Assembly: GCF_900168015.1 (NCBI RefSeq)
Contig: NZ_FUYR01000001.1
Coordinates: 1,548,943 to 1,612,942 of the forward strand
Reading direction: 5' to 3'
From: Daejeonella lutea
GTDB lineage: Bacteria > Bacteroidota > Bacteroidia > Sphingobacteriales > Sphingobacteriaceae
DNA: 64,000 nt
The stretch's first letter is position 1, and the number at the start of each line of letters is the position of its first letter. The notes below the pieces were generated by a model. The model had not been told where the DNA came from, searched no databases, and worked only from the letters and a program-made list of their open reading frames with translations. Below, piece by piece: positions 1-7,639 of the stretch. A program made the translations under genes and the position numbers.

Positions 1-797
1 TTCATCAGGATCTATTAATCAACTCCCTTGCTGAGATCGGATTTGATACGTTTGAAGACATGAAGAGTGGTTTTAAGGCATATATTTCAGATAGAGAAGG
101 CATTACAGAACTTATCGATCAAATTGGTAAGGAGTATTCCAATATGTTCACGTTTACATTTGAAACAAAGAGCATTCCTCATCAAAATTGGAATGAGGTA
201 TGGGAAAGTAACTTTGAACCACTTCGAATTAATGATCGATGTTATATCAGGGCAACTTTTCATCAACCGCATCCTGAATTTGAGTTTGAGATTATAGTCG
301 ATCCAAAAATGGCATTCGGCACTGGCCACCATCAAACGACCGCTTTGATGATGGAATTAATGATGGAGACCGATTTTACCGATAAAGAAGTTTTGGATAT
401 GGGCTGCGGAACTGGCATTTTGGCTATTCTAGCGTCAAAGATGGGAGCTTCACAAATTGTAGCGATCGATTGTGATCACATTTGCTTTGAAAGTACTATA
501 GAAAATTCCCTTCTGAATAACGTTGCTAATATTAAAACACTTTGCGGGTCTAAAGAAGCTATTCCTGAGCAAAAATTTGATATTATCTTAGCTAATATTA
601 ATCGAAACATCCTTCTCGATCAAATTGATCGCTATGCTGAGGTTTTGCAACCAGGTGGGCTAATTTTTTTTAGCGGATTTTACGAAGAACCAGACTTACA
701 ACTGATTAAAGAAAAATCAAATGTGCATGGACTGAGTTATATTTCGCATAAGGTAAATGCCCAATGGGTAGCTGCACAATTTCAATCTAAAGGATAG
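1..797 (+). CDS. prmA: Ribosomal protein L11 methyltransferase, 5'-truncated by the window edge
   Basis: This is a SAM-dependent methyltransferase that methylates ribosomal protein L11. The open frame runs back to base 3 with no stop, so the ATG at 60 is internal and the true start lies just outside the window; about 264 residues are visible, and family members have roughly 275-280, so only a short N-terminus is missing. The SAM-binding motif I reads DMGCGTGILAIL, followed by an acidic strand (VAIDCD) and the ILANINRN segment typical of PrmA. The C-terminus ends in a normal FSGFYEEPD region. No partner gene is visible on the left. The identification is firm. Confidence 0.95.
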   Translation, partial: HQDLLINSLAEIGFDTFEDMKSGFKAYISDREGITELIDQIGKEYSNMFTFTFETKSIPHQNWNEVWESNFEPLRINDRCYIRATFHQPHPEFEFEIIVDPKMAFGTGHHQTTALMMELMMETDFTDKEVLDMGCGTGILAILASKMGASQIVAIDCDHICFESTIENSLLNNVANIKTLCGSKEAIPEQKFDIILANINRNILLDQIDRYAEVLQPGGLIFFSGFYEEPDLQLIKEKSNVHGLSYISHKVNAQWVAAQFQSKG

Positions 798-1215
798 GGA
801 TACACGATTGTACATTATAGTAGACGAAAAATTTATTCGTTTGAAACAAACTAGGCAACAAGGCATTAACTATATAATGATCGCCTCGAAATAATATTTT
901 CAACCAAATTGGATATTAAATTAACAGTTGATTTTCTAATGAGGCGTGCTTAAATCCCCTAATAGCGAAAATACACTCTTTATTTGAGCGTTTTCCTTTC
1001 ATAAATATTATTGCGGTAAATGACGGTTTATTAACGTTCTGAACAGTATAATTACTGGTTTTCATAACTTATTTAACTCGTCAGGAAAATTAGCATATAC
1101 TGGAAAGGTTTTTGAATTACATTAATTATAAAGTAATAACATTTAGTTACCCCGCAACTTGTGGGTTGATTAGGCTATGAATTAATTTCGTTCAGAATGA
1201 TTAAATAAAATTACG
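798..1215. other. 418-bp AT-rich intergenic region
   Basis: No open frame, tRNA or clear intrinsic terminator was found between prmA and the XRE regulator gene. The stretch is AT-rich. Two weak symmetries are visible: AGGC/GCCT arms around 860-886, and the palindrome-like CCCGCAACTTGTGGG at 1151-1165, about 50 bp before the regulator start, which could be an operator for that regulator. Neither is supported by a second copy in the window. Confidence 0.4.
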
Positions 1216-1551
1216 ATGAAGACATTAGGTAAAAAAATCAGATTACTGAGGCATCAAAAAAGCTGGAGTCAGGAAGATGTTGCTAAACGACTGGAGATTT
1301 CTATCCCGGCATTTTCTAAGATAGAAACAGGCATTACTGATGTAAATCTATCACGTCTGGAACAGATCTCGAAATTATTCGATATGAGTGTGGTTCAACT
1401 GCTGACATTCAACGATGCAGAGAGTCAGGAAAAATACACCTCAGAGGTGGAAGAACTAAACAAGAAGGTTACAGAGCGTGAAAAAGAAGTGATAGATCTG
1501 CAAAAAAGAATTATTGAACTTTACGAAGAACTGAGGAAAGCAAAACACTAA
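1216..1551 (+). CDS. XRE-family helix-turn-helix regulator with C-terminal coiled coil
   Basis: This is a 111-residue DNA-binding protein. Residues about 5-60 form a Cro/CI-type helix-turn-helix: LGKKIRLLRHQKSWSQEDVA is followed by the recognition-helix region ISIPAFSKIETGITDVNLS. Residues about 70-108 are highly charged with heptad spacing (KYTSEVEELNKKVTEREKEV) and probably form a coiled coil for dimerisation. There is no S24 peptidase or sensor domain. It stands alone between prmA and a convergent gene and ends at a hairpin terminator. Such short XRE proteins are frequent in Sphingobacteriaceae; the target genes cannot be told from sequence. Confidence 0.85.
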   Translation: MKTLGKKIRLLRHQKSWSQEDVAKRLEISIPAFSKIETGITDVNLSRLEQISKLFDMSVVQLLTFNDAESQEKYTSEVEELNKKVTEREKEVIDLQKRIIELYEELRKAKH

Positions 1552-1591
1552 TTTTTATACATTGAATTCCTTTTCATCCAGAAAGTATATA

Positions 1592-1620
1592 GAGGCTTCG
1601 ATTTGAAGCCTTTTACTTTT
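1592..1620 (+). terminator. Intrinsic terminator of the XRE gene
   Basis: GGCTTC (1594-1599) and GAAGCC (1605-1610) form a 6-bp stem with a 5-nt loop, followed by TTTTACTTTT. It lies 40 bases past the regulator stop codon and just before the stop of the convergent GNAT-like gene. Confidence 0.75.
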
Positions 1621-1627
1621 CATGACA

Positions 1628-2749
1628 TTACGAAAAAACCTTCCTCATAGTGACATGTCGCTTTCCAAAGGATGCTCCGGTAGCTTCATGAAGAGCAAGC
1701 ATTTTGTCATTGAAGTCGCCGACCCAGGACAGCTCCAATTCTTCATACTGCTTCAACGGAAGGACATATTCTTTGAGCTTTATAAATAACGCTGACTCGA
1801 GTCCGTGTTTTTGATAAGCCTGTTTAGTACCCATCACGACCGCACGCATCCTATTTACCCCCTTCCAGCGTTTATAAAGAAACTGGATTTTTTGCATGAT
1901 ACCCAGCCTGCCATTAAAATCTTTGATCATTTGATTAGCATCCGGCAGTATTACCACAACTGATGCAGGCTCGTCGTTGATGTAAGCAAACCAAATTAAT
2001 TTTTCGTCCATAACAGTCTTCATTTTGTTGAAGGTCTCAAGAACATTTTTGACGTTGAGTGGCACAAAATTCTTAAAATCCTTCCACGCATCGTTATAAA
2101 TCTCAGCAAAATCAGCGGCGTATTTCTCCAATTTGCCAGCTTCGAGATGCTTGAAAGTATATCCTGGTTTATTTGCTACCCAAGTTGCGATCTTAGTAAA
2201 CCGTTCAGGAAAAGGTTTATTCACATCCAAGTGATTTGTTATTTGCTCGTATAAAGTCGTAAACCCATAATTTTCAAACAACTTCTGATAGTATTTATGA
2301 TTATAGTTCATGCCGTAAGACGGAGTTGTATAACCTTCAACTAACAAACCCCAAAAACTATCATTTTCGCCAAAATTAATCGGGCCGTCCATAGCCCTCA
2401 TGTTTCGCGCTAAAAGCCATGCCTGCGCAGTATCAAAAAGGAGATTCGCGGCTTCCTGGTCATTGATACATTCAAAAAAACCAATGCCGCCTGTAGGCTG
2501 ATCGTTTTGATATGCTTTATGTTCATTGATAAAAGCTGCAATCCTACCAATCAATTTCCCATCATCTGATTTTAGAACCCATCTCGTAACTGTACCATGA
2601 CTATGAAAGATATTTTTATTGGGATCAAAAACTGCACTAACATCTTTATCCAATGGACATACCCAATTCTCGTCGTTTTTATATAATTGCCTAGCGACAT
2701 CCAAAAAATCTTGAGCACCAGTCGAATCCAAAACTTCCTTTATAATCAT
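1628..2749 (-). CDS. GNAT-superfamily-like protein of unknown substrate
   Basis: A 373-residue cytosolic protein resembling the Bacteroidota 'GNAT family N-acetyltransferase' proteins. Conserved-looking stretches are NWVCPLDKDV near the N-terminus, GRIAAFINEH (a beta-strand typical of an acetyl-CoA fold), GPINFGENDSFWGLLVEG, and the C-terminal FIKLKEYVLPLKQYEELELS and WVGDFNDKMLALHEATGA. The length fits two tandem GNAT-like folds, the second being acyl-acceptor-binding. The canonical acetyl-CoA pyrophosphate loop (R/QxxGxG/A) is not clear, so activity is not assured. The start ATG at 2749 is preceded by the terminator of the upstream Asp-rich gene. Substrate unknown. Confidence 0.65.
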   Translation of the reverse strand: MIIKEVLDSTGAQDFLDVARQLYKNDENWVCPLDKDVSAVFDPNKNIFHSHGTVTRWVLKSDDGKLIGRIAAFINEHKAYQNDQPTGGIGFFECINDQEAANLLFDTAQAWLLARNMRAMDGPINFGENDSFWGLLVEGYTTPSYGMNYNHKYYQKLFENYGFTTLYEQITNHLDVNKPFPERFTKIATWVANKPGYTFKHLEAGKLEKYAADFAEIYNDAWKDFKNFVPLNVKNVLETFNKMKTVMDEKLIWFAYINDEPASVVVILPDANQMIKDFNGRLGIMQKIQFLYKRWKGVNRMRAVVMGTKQAYQKHGLESALFIKLKEYVLPLKQYEELELSWVGDFNDKMLALHEATGASFGKRHVTMRKVFS

Positions 2750-2759
2750 CCGAATTAAA

Positions 2760-2791
2760 TAAAAAAAGCATTCAGTAAATACCGAATGCCT
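2760..2791 (-). terminator. Terminator after the Asp-rich gene
   Basis: Read on the minus strand, GCATTC and GAATGC (2784-2789 and 2768-2773) form a stem with a 10-nt loop followed by TTTTTTT (2767-2761). It sits between the Asp-rich gene and the GNAT-like gene, so the two are probably not strictly co-transcribed. Confidence 0.7.
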
Positions 2792-2813
2792 TAAATTCTA
2801 CATTAATATTAAT

Positions 2814-3026
2814 TTAATAATCGTCGTCGTCATCGTCATCATATTCATCAAAACCTTTAATATCGTCATCTAAAGGAAGATCGAAATCATCATCGTCTTC
2901 CTCATCGGCGACGTGTTTTGACTCTTTCGGATCATCATCATCGTCCTCGTCATCTTCATTCATTCTCTTTCTCGGATCGAGGGAACCCATAAAAGTATCC
3001 CTGGCTATTGGTGCATTATTTGACAT
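2814..3026 (-). CDS. Small Asp-rich acidic protein of unknown function
   Basis: About 70 residues, strongly acidic, with runs of aspartate such as NEDDEDDDDDPKES and a C-terminus ending YDDDDDDDY. The N-terminus (NNAPIARDTFMGSLDPRKR) is not repetitive and is probably the conserved part. The ATG at 3026 is preferred over the one at 3032 because an AGAG ribosome-binding-like element sits 6 nt upstream of it. No signal peptide or membrane segment is visible. It lies between scpB and the GNAT-like gene, all on the minus strand. A nucleic-acid-mimicking, metal-binding or chaperone role is possible but there is no direct evidence for any of them. Confidence 0.7.
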   Translation of the reverse strand: MSNNAPIARDTFMGSLDPRKRMNEDDEDDDDDPKESKHVADEEDDDDFDLPLDDDIKGFDEYDDDDDDDY

Positions 3027-3126
3027 TATCATCTCTAGCGAATTACACTTTCTTTTATCTTAATTGTGAATATAAAATTAGCAAGTTTTTAACTTTTATA
3101 AACTTCTTTTTTAATTTTTATCTGAA

Positions 3127-3693
3127 TTAGTCGGCTTGCTCTCCGATAGAATTATTTTCCGTTTGTAGGTCAGTAAGTTGAGGGAGATCTTCAGTGGAGT
3201 TTATTCCGAAATAATCCATAAAAACACTACTCGTTCCGTAAAGAATAGGCTTCCCTACTGTGTCAGCCTTTCCCATAATCGAAATTAATTCTTTCTCAAG
3301 AAGCTTATGGACTGTGTAATCGCAATTGACACCACGGATTTGTTCAATTTCCAACTTAGTGATCGGCTGTTTGTAAGCGACAATCGCGAGAGTTTCGAGG
3401 GCGGCCTGACTGAGTCTCTTTTTTGAACGCTGGATTTGAAGTTGGTTAACTACAGGATAATACTCCTTTCGTGTCAAAAATTGATACCCGCCATTTATGA
3501 ATACGAGTTCGAGTGCCAGGTCCAAAGAAACATACTTCTTACGGATTGTTTCAACCATCTCAATAATAATTGGTGCATTAAGCTTTTTAATCTGAGCTTC
3601 TTCCATCACCTGCTGAATCTCATCAACACTAATGCCTCTTTCGGAAGCAAATATTAAAGCTTCAATAAAATTCTCCAGTTTATACGAACTCAT
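3127..3693 (-). CDS. scpB: Segregation and condensation protein B
   Basis: ScpB is the winged-helix (kite) subunit of the SMC-ScpAB condensin that compacts and separates chromosomes. The protein of 188 residues contains the family signature KKRLSQAALETLAIVAYKQPITKLEIEQIRGV, with the core LAIVAYKQPITKLEIEQIRG, then the second winged helix ending in GKPILYGTSSVFMDYFGI. The ATG at 3693 is chosen; an in-frame TTG at 3699 is a poorer start. scpA is not adjacent here. The C-terminal tail after about residue 170 is polar and variable, as is usual. Confidence 0.92.
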   Translation of the reverse strand: MSSYKLENFIEALIFASERGISVDEIQQVMEEAQIKKLNAPIIIEMVETIRKKYVSLDLALELVFINGGYQFLTRKEYYPVVNQLQIQRSKKRLSQAALETLAIVAYKQPITKLEIEQIRGVNCDYTVHKLLEKELISIMGKADTVGKPILYGTSSVFMDYFGINSTEDLPQLTDLQTENNSIGEQAD

Positions 3694-3878
3694 AAACAAA
3701 CATAATATAAAGCAATTCGATCAGAAAGAATTCCCTAATAATAATTGGGGATATGCAGGCTATTCCCAAAAGGTGTAAGAACTTGAAAACCGGGCTTAAA
3801 ATATTGTCGTACATAAAGGCAATCAACAAATAAACAAAATTAACCCATTACAATCGAAACTCTAATGTTCTGAAAAAC

Positions 3879-4610
3879 ATGGGGGTTCAAAAACCAAAAC
3901 TTATGAATATGAGAAACTCAACAAAATCTGAGGATCAGGCTTTAATTAAAGAGCAGGATTTCTTTTCCTCCAAACTAGAGCGCCGGTCTTTTCTCCGCTT
4001 CGCCGGTGCAGGAGCTGCAGGAATGGCACTTGTTGCAGCCGGATGTAAAAAAGACAAAATGGAAGCCGGGTTCTATCTTGGTAGCGGGGACATTGGTATC
4101 CTAAATTATGCGTACGCATTAGAGCAGTTAGAAGCGGCATTTTATACTCAGGTAGCCGCTTCGTTTTACACAGGCGCAACTCAGGCAGAAAAAGATCTCC
4201 TTATCGATATCCGTGACCATGAAATTGCACACCGTGAGTTCTTCAAAAATGCTCTGGGGTCAAATGCTATTGGCGGGCTTGAAGTAAATTTTAGTTCAAT
4301 AAATTTTGCAGATAGGACGAGCGTGCTTGGAACGGCAAAAGCTTTCGAAGATCTGGGAGTGTCAGCTTATAATGGTGCCGGATTTTTAATCAAAGACGCT
4401 GGCTATTTAACAGTTGCAGGGAAAATAGTTTCTGTGGAAGCACGCCATGCAGCATTAATTCGCGATCTGATCAGTAATGGTTCATTTGCGAACAGTGAAG
4501 TTGTTGACGCTAATGGTCTCGACAAATCACGTATGCCTAGCGAAGTTCTTGGAATTGCTTCTGCATTTGTAAAAACTAAATTAAACGCTAACGATTTACC
4601 AACAACTTAA
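3879..4610 (+). CDS. Ferritin-like domain protein with twin-arginine/lipoprotein-like signal (copy 1)
   Basis: A 243-residue exported protein of the Ferritin_2 type (related to plant desiccation protein PCC13-62). Residues 34-41 (ERRSFLRF) form a twin-arginine motif, followed by a hydrophobic AGAGAAGMALVAAGC segment whose Cys56 could be lipidated. The mature part carries four-helix-bundle motifs: LEQLEAAFYTQ, IRDHEIAHREFF, AFEDLGVSAYNG and SVEARHAALIRDL, with ExxH pairs able to bind a di-metal centre. Possible starts are ATG 3879, 3903 or 3909; the Tat segment is included in all. It forms an operon with the next gene, 11 bp downstream, a paralogue. True iron storage or oxidase activity is unproven. 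Confidence 0.82.
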   Translation: MGVQKPKLMNMRNSTKSEDQALIKEQDFFSSKLERRSFLRFAGAGAAGMALVAAGCKKDKMEAGFYLGSGDIGILNYAYALEQLEAAFYTQVAASFYTGATQAEKDLLIDIRDHEIAHREFFKNALGSNAIGGLEVNFSSINFADRTSVLGTAKAFEDLGVSAYNGAGFLIKDAGYLTVAGKIVSVEARHAALIRDLISNGSFANSEVVDANGLDKSRMPSEVLGIASAFVKTKLNANDLPTT

Positions 4611-4621
4611 AACAACCTGAC

Positions 4622-5458
4622 ATGAACTTATTAAATATATTAGACGAAATCGAAAAAGTAGACGCTGAAGTATACGAGCGTTTAAATCCGAGAAGAAGAG
4701 CAATGAAGCAATTCTTTAACTTCGGAAGCAAGGTCGCATTGGCAGCTGTTCCAATGGCACTGGGATCTATGTTTAAAACTGCATACGGCCAGTCGACTGC
4801 CACCGTTGAACAAGTACTTCAGTATGCATTGACTTTGGAGTACCTGGAAGCGGAATTTTACACTAAAGCTGTTGCTGCTCCCGGACTCATTCCTGCTGGT
4901 GCTCCGCTAGGAGCCATCACCACAATTAGAGACCATGAGAATCAGCATGTGACCTTTTTAAGAAATACCATTACTTCACTTTCTAAAACACCTGTAGCAA
5001 AGCCAACTTTTGATTTTTCAGCAGGTAACGGATCAGGAACTGGACCATTTGCGAGTGTGTTTACTAACTATGACACCTTCCTGGCCGTTGCACAAGTATT
5101 CGAAGACACTGGTGTACGTGCATACAAAGGACAAGCGCCAAATCTTTTAAGACAAGGGGCTGTGTTAACGGCAGCCCTAAATATACACTCTGTTGAGGCC
5201 CGTCATGCATCCCACATACGCCAAATGCGTAAAGCACGTGGTGCTAATGTTAAGCCATGGATCACTGGTAAAGATAATGGAATTGGTCTTGCAGCAGTTC
5301 AACCTTCTTATGACGGTGAAGATTTAGAAACACAGGCAGGAGTTAAGATCACTGGAATCAATGGACAGGCTATAAGCGTTAATGCAGCCACTGAGTCTTT
5401 TGATGAACCGCTTACAATGGCTCAGGTGTTGAGTATTGTCGATCCTTTTATCGTTTAG
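4622..5458 (+). CDS. Ferritin-like domain protein with Tat-like signal (copy 2)
   Basis: A 278-residue paralogue of the preceding gene. The N-terminus MNLLNILDEIEKVDAEVYER precedes an arginine cluster (PRRRAMKQF) and a hydrophobic stretch ending AYGQ, a plausible Tat signal with cleavage after about residue 56. The ferritin-like motifs are LEYLEAEFYTKA, IRDHENQHVTFL, VFEDTGVRAYKG and SVEARHASHIRQM. No lipobox is seen, so this copy is probably free in the periplasm, in contrast to copy 1. The tandem arrangement of one possibly anchored and one soluble copy suggests a two-component complex. A strong terminator follows at 5480. Confidence 0.82.
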   Translation: MNLLNILDEIEKVDAEVYERLNPRRRAMKQFFNFGSKVALAAVPMALGSMFKTAYGQSTATVEQVLQYALTLEYLEAEFYTKAVAAPGLIPAGAPLGAITTIRDHENQHVTFLRNTITSLSKTPVAKPTFDFSAGNGSGTGPFASVFTNYDTFLAVAQVFEDTGVRAYKGQAPNLLRQGAVLTAALNIHSVEARHASHIRQMRKARGANVKPWITGKDNGIGLAAVQPSYDGEDLETQAGVKITGINGQAISVNAATESFDEPLTMAQVLSIVDPFIV

Positions 5459-5479
5459 TGTTAAGTTTTAGGATGAGAG

Positions 5480-5506
5480 AGGGAGCCAATTGGCTCCCTT
5501 TTTTTT
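5480..5506 (+). terminator. Terminator of the ferritin-like operon
   Basis: The perfect palindrome GGGAGCCAATTGGCTCCC (5481-5498) can fold into a 7-bp stem with an AATT loop and is followed by eight T residues. It lies 22 bases after the second ferritin-like gene and just before the stop of the convergent kinase gene. Confidence 0.9.
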
Positions 5507-7319
5507 ATATCGGGATTTTTATCAAAATTTCAGTTCCTGATTCTCCTGTTTGTCGCTGGTCAATGGAAATCTCATGTTTATTTAGCCTATTTAAAAGGCT
5601 AATACGCTCGCGAATAAGTGTCATTCCCCGGCTAACATGTCGAGTTTTTTTTAGTTTCTCAGAGTTCAATATGCCTATACCATCATCAATAATTTTAACA
5701 AGAAGATTTGTATCAATCATGTCAAAATGAACGGAGACATTACCACCCACCTCCTTTGGCATAATGCCATGCCAAATTGCATTTTCGAGAAAGGGTTGGA
5801 TAAGCATTGAGGGAATAGTTATTTCATCTGTATCGATATCTTTGTCAAAGGAAATTATATAGTTCATTTTATCAGGAAACCTGGTTTTCTCCATTGAAAG
5901 ATAAAGTTCGAGATACACAAGTTCTTCCTGAACGGAAATTGTACTGTTGATGCATATTTCCAAATGCTTTCTGGCCAGCCGTGCGAATCCCGATAAAACT
6001 TGATTGGCCTGTTTAAGATCCGACTGATTTACAAAATGCTGAATAGAGTTCATAACATTGAATACAAAATGTGGGTTCATCATTGCATGCAAAGCTTTTT
6101 GTTCTAAAGTTGTGATCTTATTTTGAATTAGAACTTCTTCCCTTCGTCGCTTTTTCTCCCTTATAAAATACCAGGCCAGGACTACACCTACTGTTAATAG
6201 TAATATCAAAATACCTAGTGTGATTATCCACCCGGTCCTCGCCTCTCTGTACTTCTGCTCTGCTATAATTAGTTCTTTCTCCTGAATTTTTTGTTGCTGA
6301 AGAAAGTGCTGTGAGTTAAAGTCTATATTTGAGGACTGATTTTCATTGAGCAGCAAACTATCGTTGTGGTACACTAAAGCCAAATACTTCAAAGCTTTTC
6401 GATAATTTTTTCGCTTTAATTCCAACTCGTAGAAGAGGCGAGTAAAATCGTTGTCGAGCGTCAGACTATTAACTTTGCTGGCATATTTCATGCCTTCACC
6501 TATGGTTTGTTCACATAGGGTAAATTGATCTTGTTGCAAATAAATGTACCCGAGCGATAAATAACAGCCACCCAGTGTTGAATATAATCCCAAATCTTTT
6601 GCCGTAGAAATTCCTTTAAACAATCGCGTTTTAGCAGAATCAATTTCTCCCATCCGATGGAAGACATGACCGGTGTTTTGAAAATAGATGGCTATTGAAG
6701 TGGTATCCTTTAGCTTTTTAAAAATACCGTAACTTCTATCGAAGTTGTCCATCGACTTTTCATATTGGAATCTTTTTGAATAAATCAATGCAGTGTTAAA
6801 ATACATCCCGGCAGTCAGTTCTTCATCGTTTATATTTTTGGCGATTTTCAATCCGTTATTATAATGCTTTAAGGCTTTATCGTAGTTACTATATTTATAT
6901 AAATTTCCGACATTGTTATAAATCCTTGCTACATTCCTTTTATCACCAAGTTGTTTATAAAAGCGGAGGGCTTCTATGTAATGCTTTGTCGCCATAGGGG
7001 TATTTTCAAGGTAGGAAAACCCCACGCCAGCCACACGGTTTGCTTCAGCCACACCTGGTATGTAATTAATTTTTTTAGCTAATTTCAGTGCCTTTGTGGC
7101 GATCAGTATGGTTTTTTTAGGATCGGCTAGACGGATTTTGAAAGCCATTTTATTCAGACTTCTGACCCTTACTGAATCTGCTAAAAAGTCTGGGCTTGAA
7201 TTATTTGAGGACAGAAAAATGTTTCGAATCGGTATAACGCCCGTAAAATGAGCAATCGAAATAATTACACAACCGCACAATAGGAAATATACCAAGTATG
7301 AATAAAATTTCTTTTTCAC
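5505..7319 (-). CDS. TPR-repeat sensor histidine kinase of the LytS/YehU type
   Basis: A membrane-bound two-component sensor. An N-terminal hydrophobic helix (KKKFYSYLVYFLLCGCVII) is followed by about 300 residues of tetratricopeptide repeats outside the membrane (for example ARIYNNVGNLYKYSNYDKAL), a second membrane helix (WIITLGILILLLTVGVVLAW), a linker, the His_kinase domain with MMNPHFVFNVMNSIQHFVNQ bearing the phospho-accepting His, and a C-terminal HATPase (QPFLENAIWHG, IIDDGIGI). The GTG at 7319 gives a natural signal-anchor start; the frame also opens at a GTG at 7421. No LytTR response regulator lies beside it, so its partner is elsewhere. Confidence 0.85.
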   Translation of the reverse strand: MKKKFYSYLVYFLLCGCVIISIAHFTGVIPIRNIFLSSNNSSPDFLADSVRVRSLNKMAFKIRLADPKKTILIATKALKLAKKINYIPGVAEANRVAGVGFSYLENTPMATKHYIEALRFYKQLGDKRNVARIYNNVGNLYKYSNYDKALKHYNNGLKIAKNINDEELTAGMYFNTALIYSKRFQYEKSMDNFDRSYGIFKKLKDTTSIAIYFQNTGHVFHRMGEIDSAKTRLFKGISTAKDLGLYSTLGGCYLSLGYIYLQQDQFTLCEQTIGEGMKYASKVNSLTLDNDFTRLFYELELKRKNYRKALKYLALVYHNDSLLLNENQSSNIDFNSQHFLQQQKIQEKELIIAEQKYREARTGWIITLGILILLLTVGVVLAWYFIREKKRRREEVLIQNKITTLEQKALHAMMNPHFVFNVMNSIQHFVNQSDLKQANQVLSGFARLARKHLEICINSTISVQEELVYLELYLSMEKTRFPDKMNYIISFDKDIDTDEITIPSMLIQPFLENAIWHGIMPKEVGGNVSVHFDMIDTNLLVKIIDDGIGILNSEKLKKTRHVSRGMTLIRERISLLNRLNKHEISIDQRQTGESGTEILIKIPI

Positions 7320-7612
7320 GGTAGATGAGTGAGCGATTTTTAAACGACGCGGTATTACTATACTAAAACTCAAGTTAAGTCTATTTCCCGTGAATAAAAA
7401 GAGCGGCGAAATGCCCCACACATTTCAACCGCATCTTATAACCGATTATAATTTATCATAGGCTGACGTATAATAAGTCGCTTTAGCAGATGAAAATGGT
7501 GTATTTAAAATATTTCAACGAGATCAATTAATGAACGGTAGCTATTACTGAGTTAATGGTTTTAAATTGCCGTCCATCCACCTAACTCCTTCATAAATCG
7601 GGTCAAAATCTT

Positions 7613-7620
7613 TACTTTTG
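7613..7620 (+). promoter_or_regulatory. Candidate -7 promoter element of lysS
   Basis: TACTTTTG matches the Bacteroidota -7 consensus TAnnTTTG exactly and lies 19 bp before the lysS ATG. The expected -33 TTTG element is not evident 19 bp upstream (TTCA instead). Confidence 0.45.
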
Positions 7621-7639
7621 CACAAATTCTAATACAAAA

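Noticed and set aside
798-1215. Possible tRNA or small RNA in the prmA-XRE spacer
   Set aside because: No cloverleaf, anticodon-loop pattern or terminator could be assembled from the visible symmetries.
5458-5730. 90-residue plus-strand frame starting at the end of the second ferritin-like gene
   Set aside because: It spans the strong terminator and lies antisense to the kinase catalytic domain.
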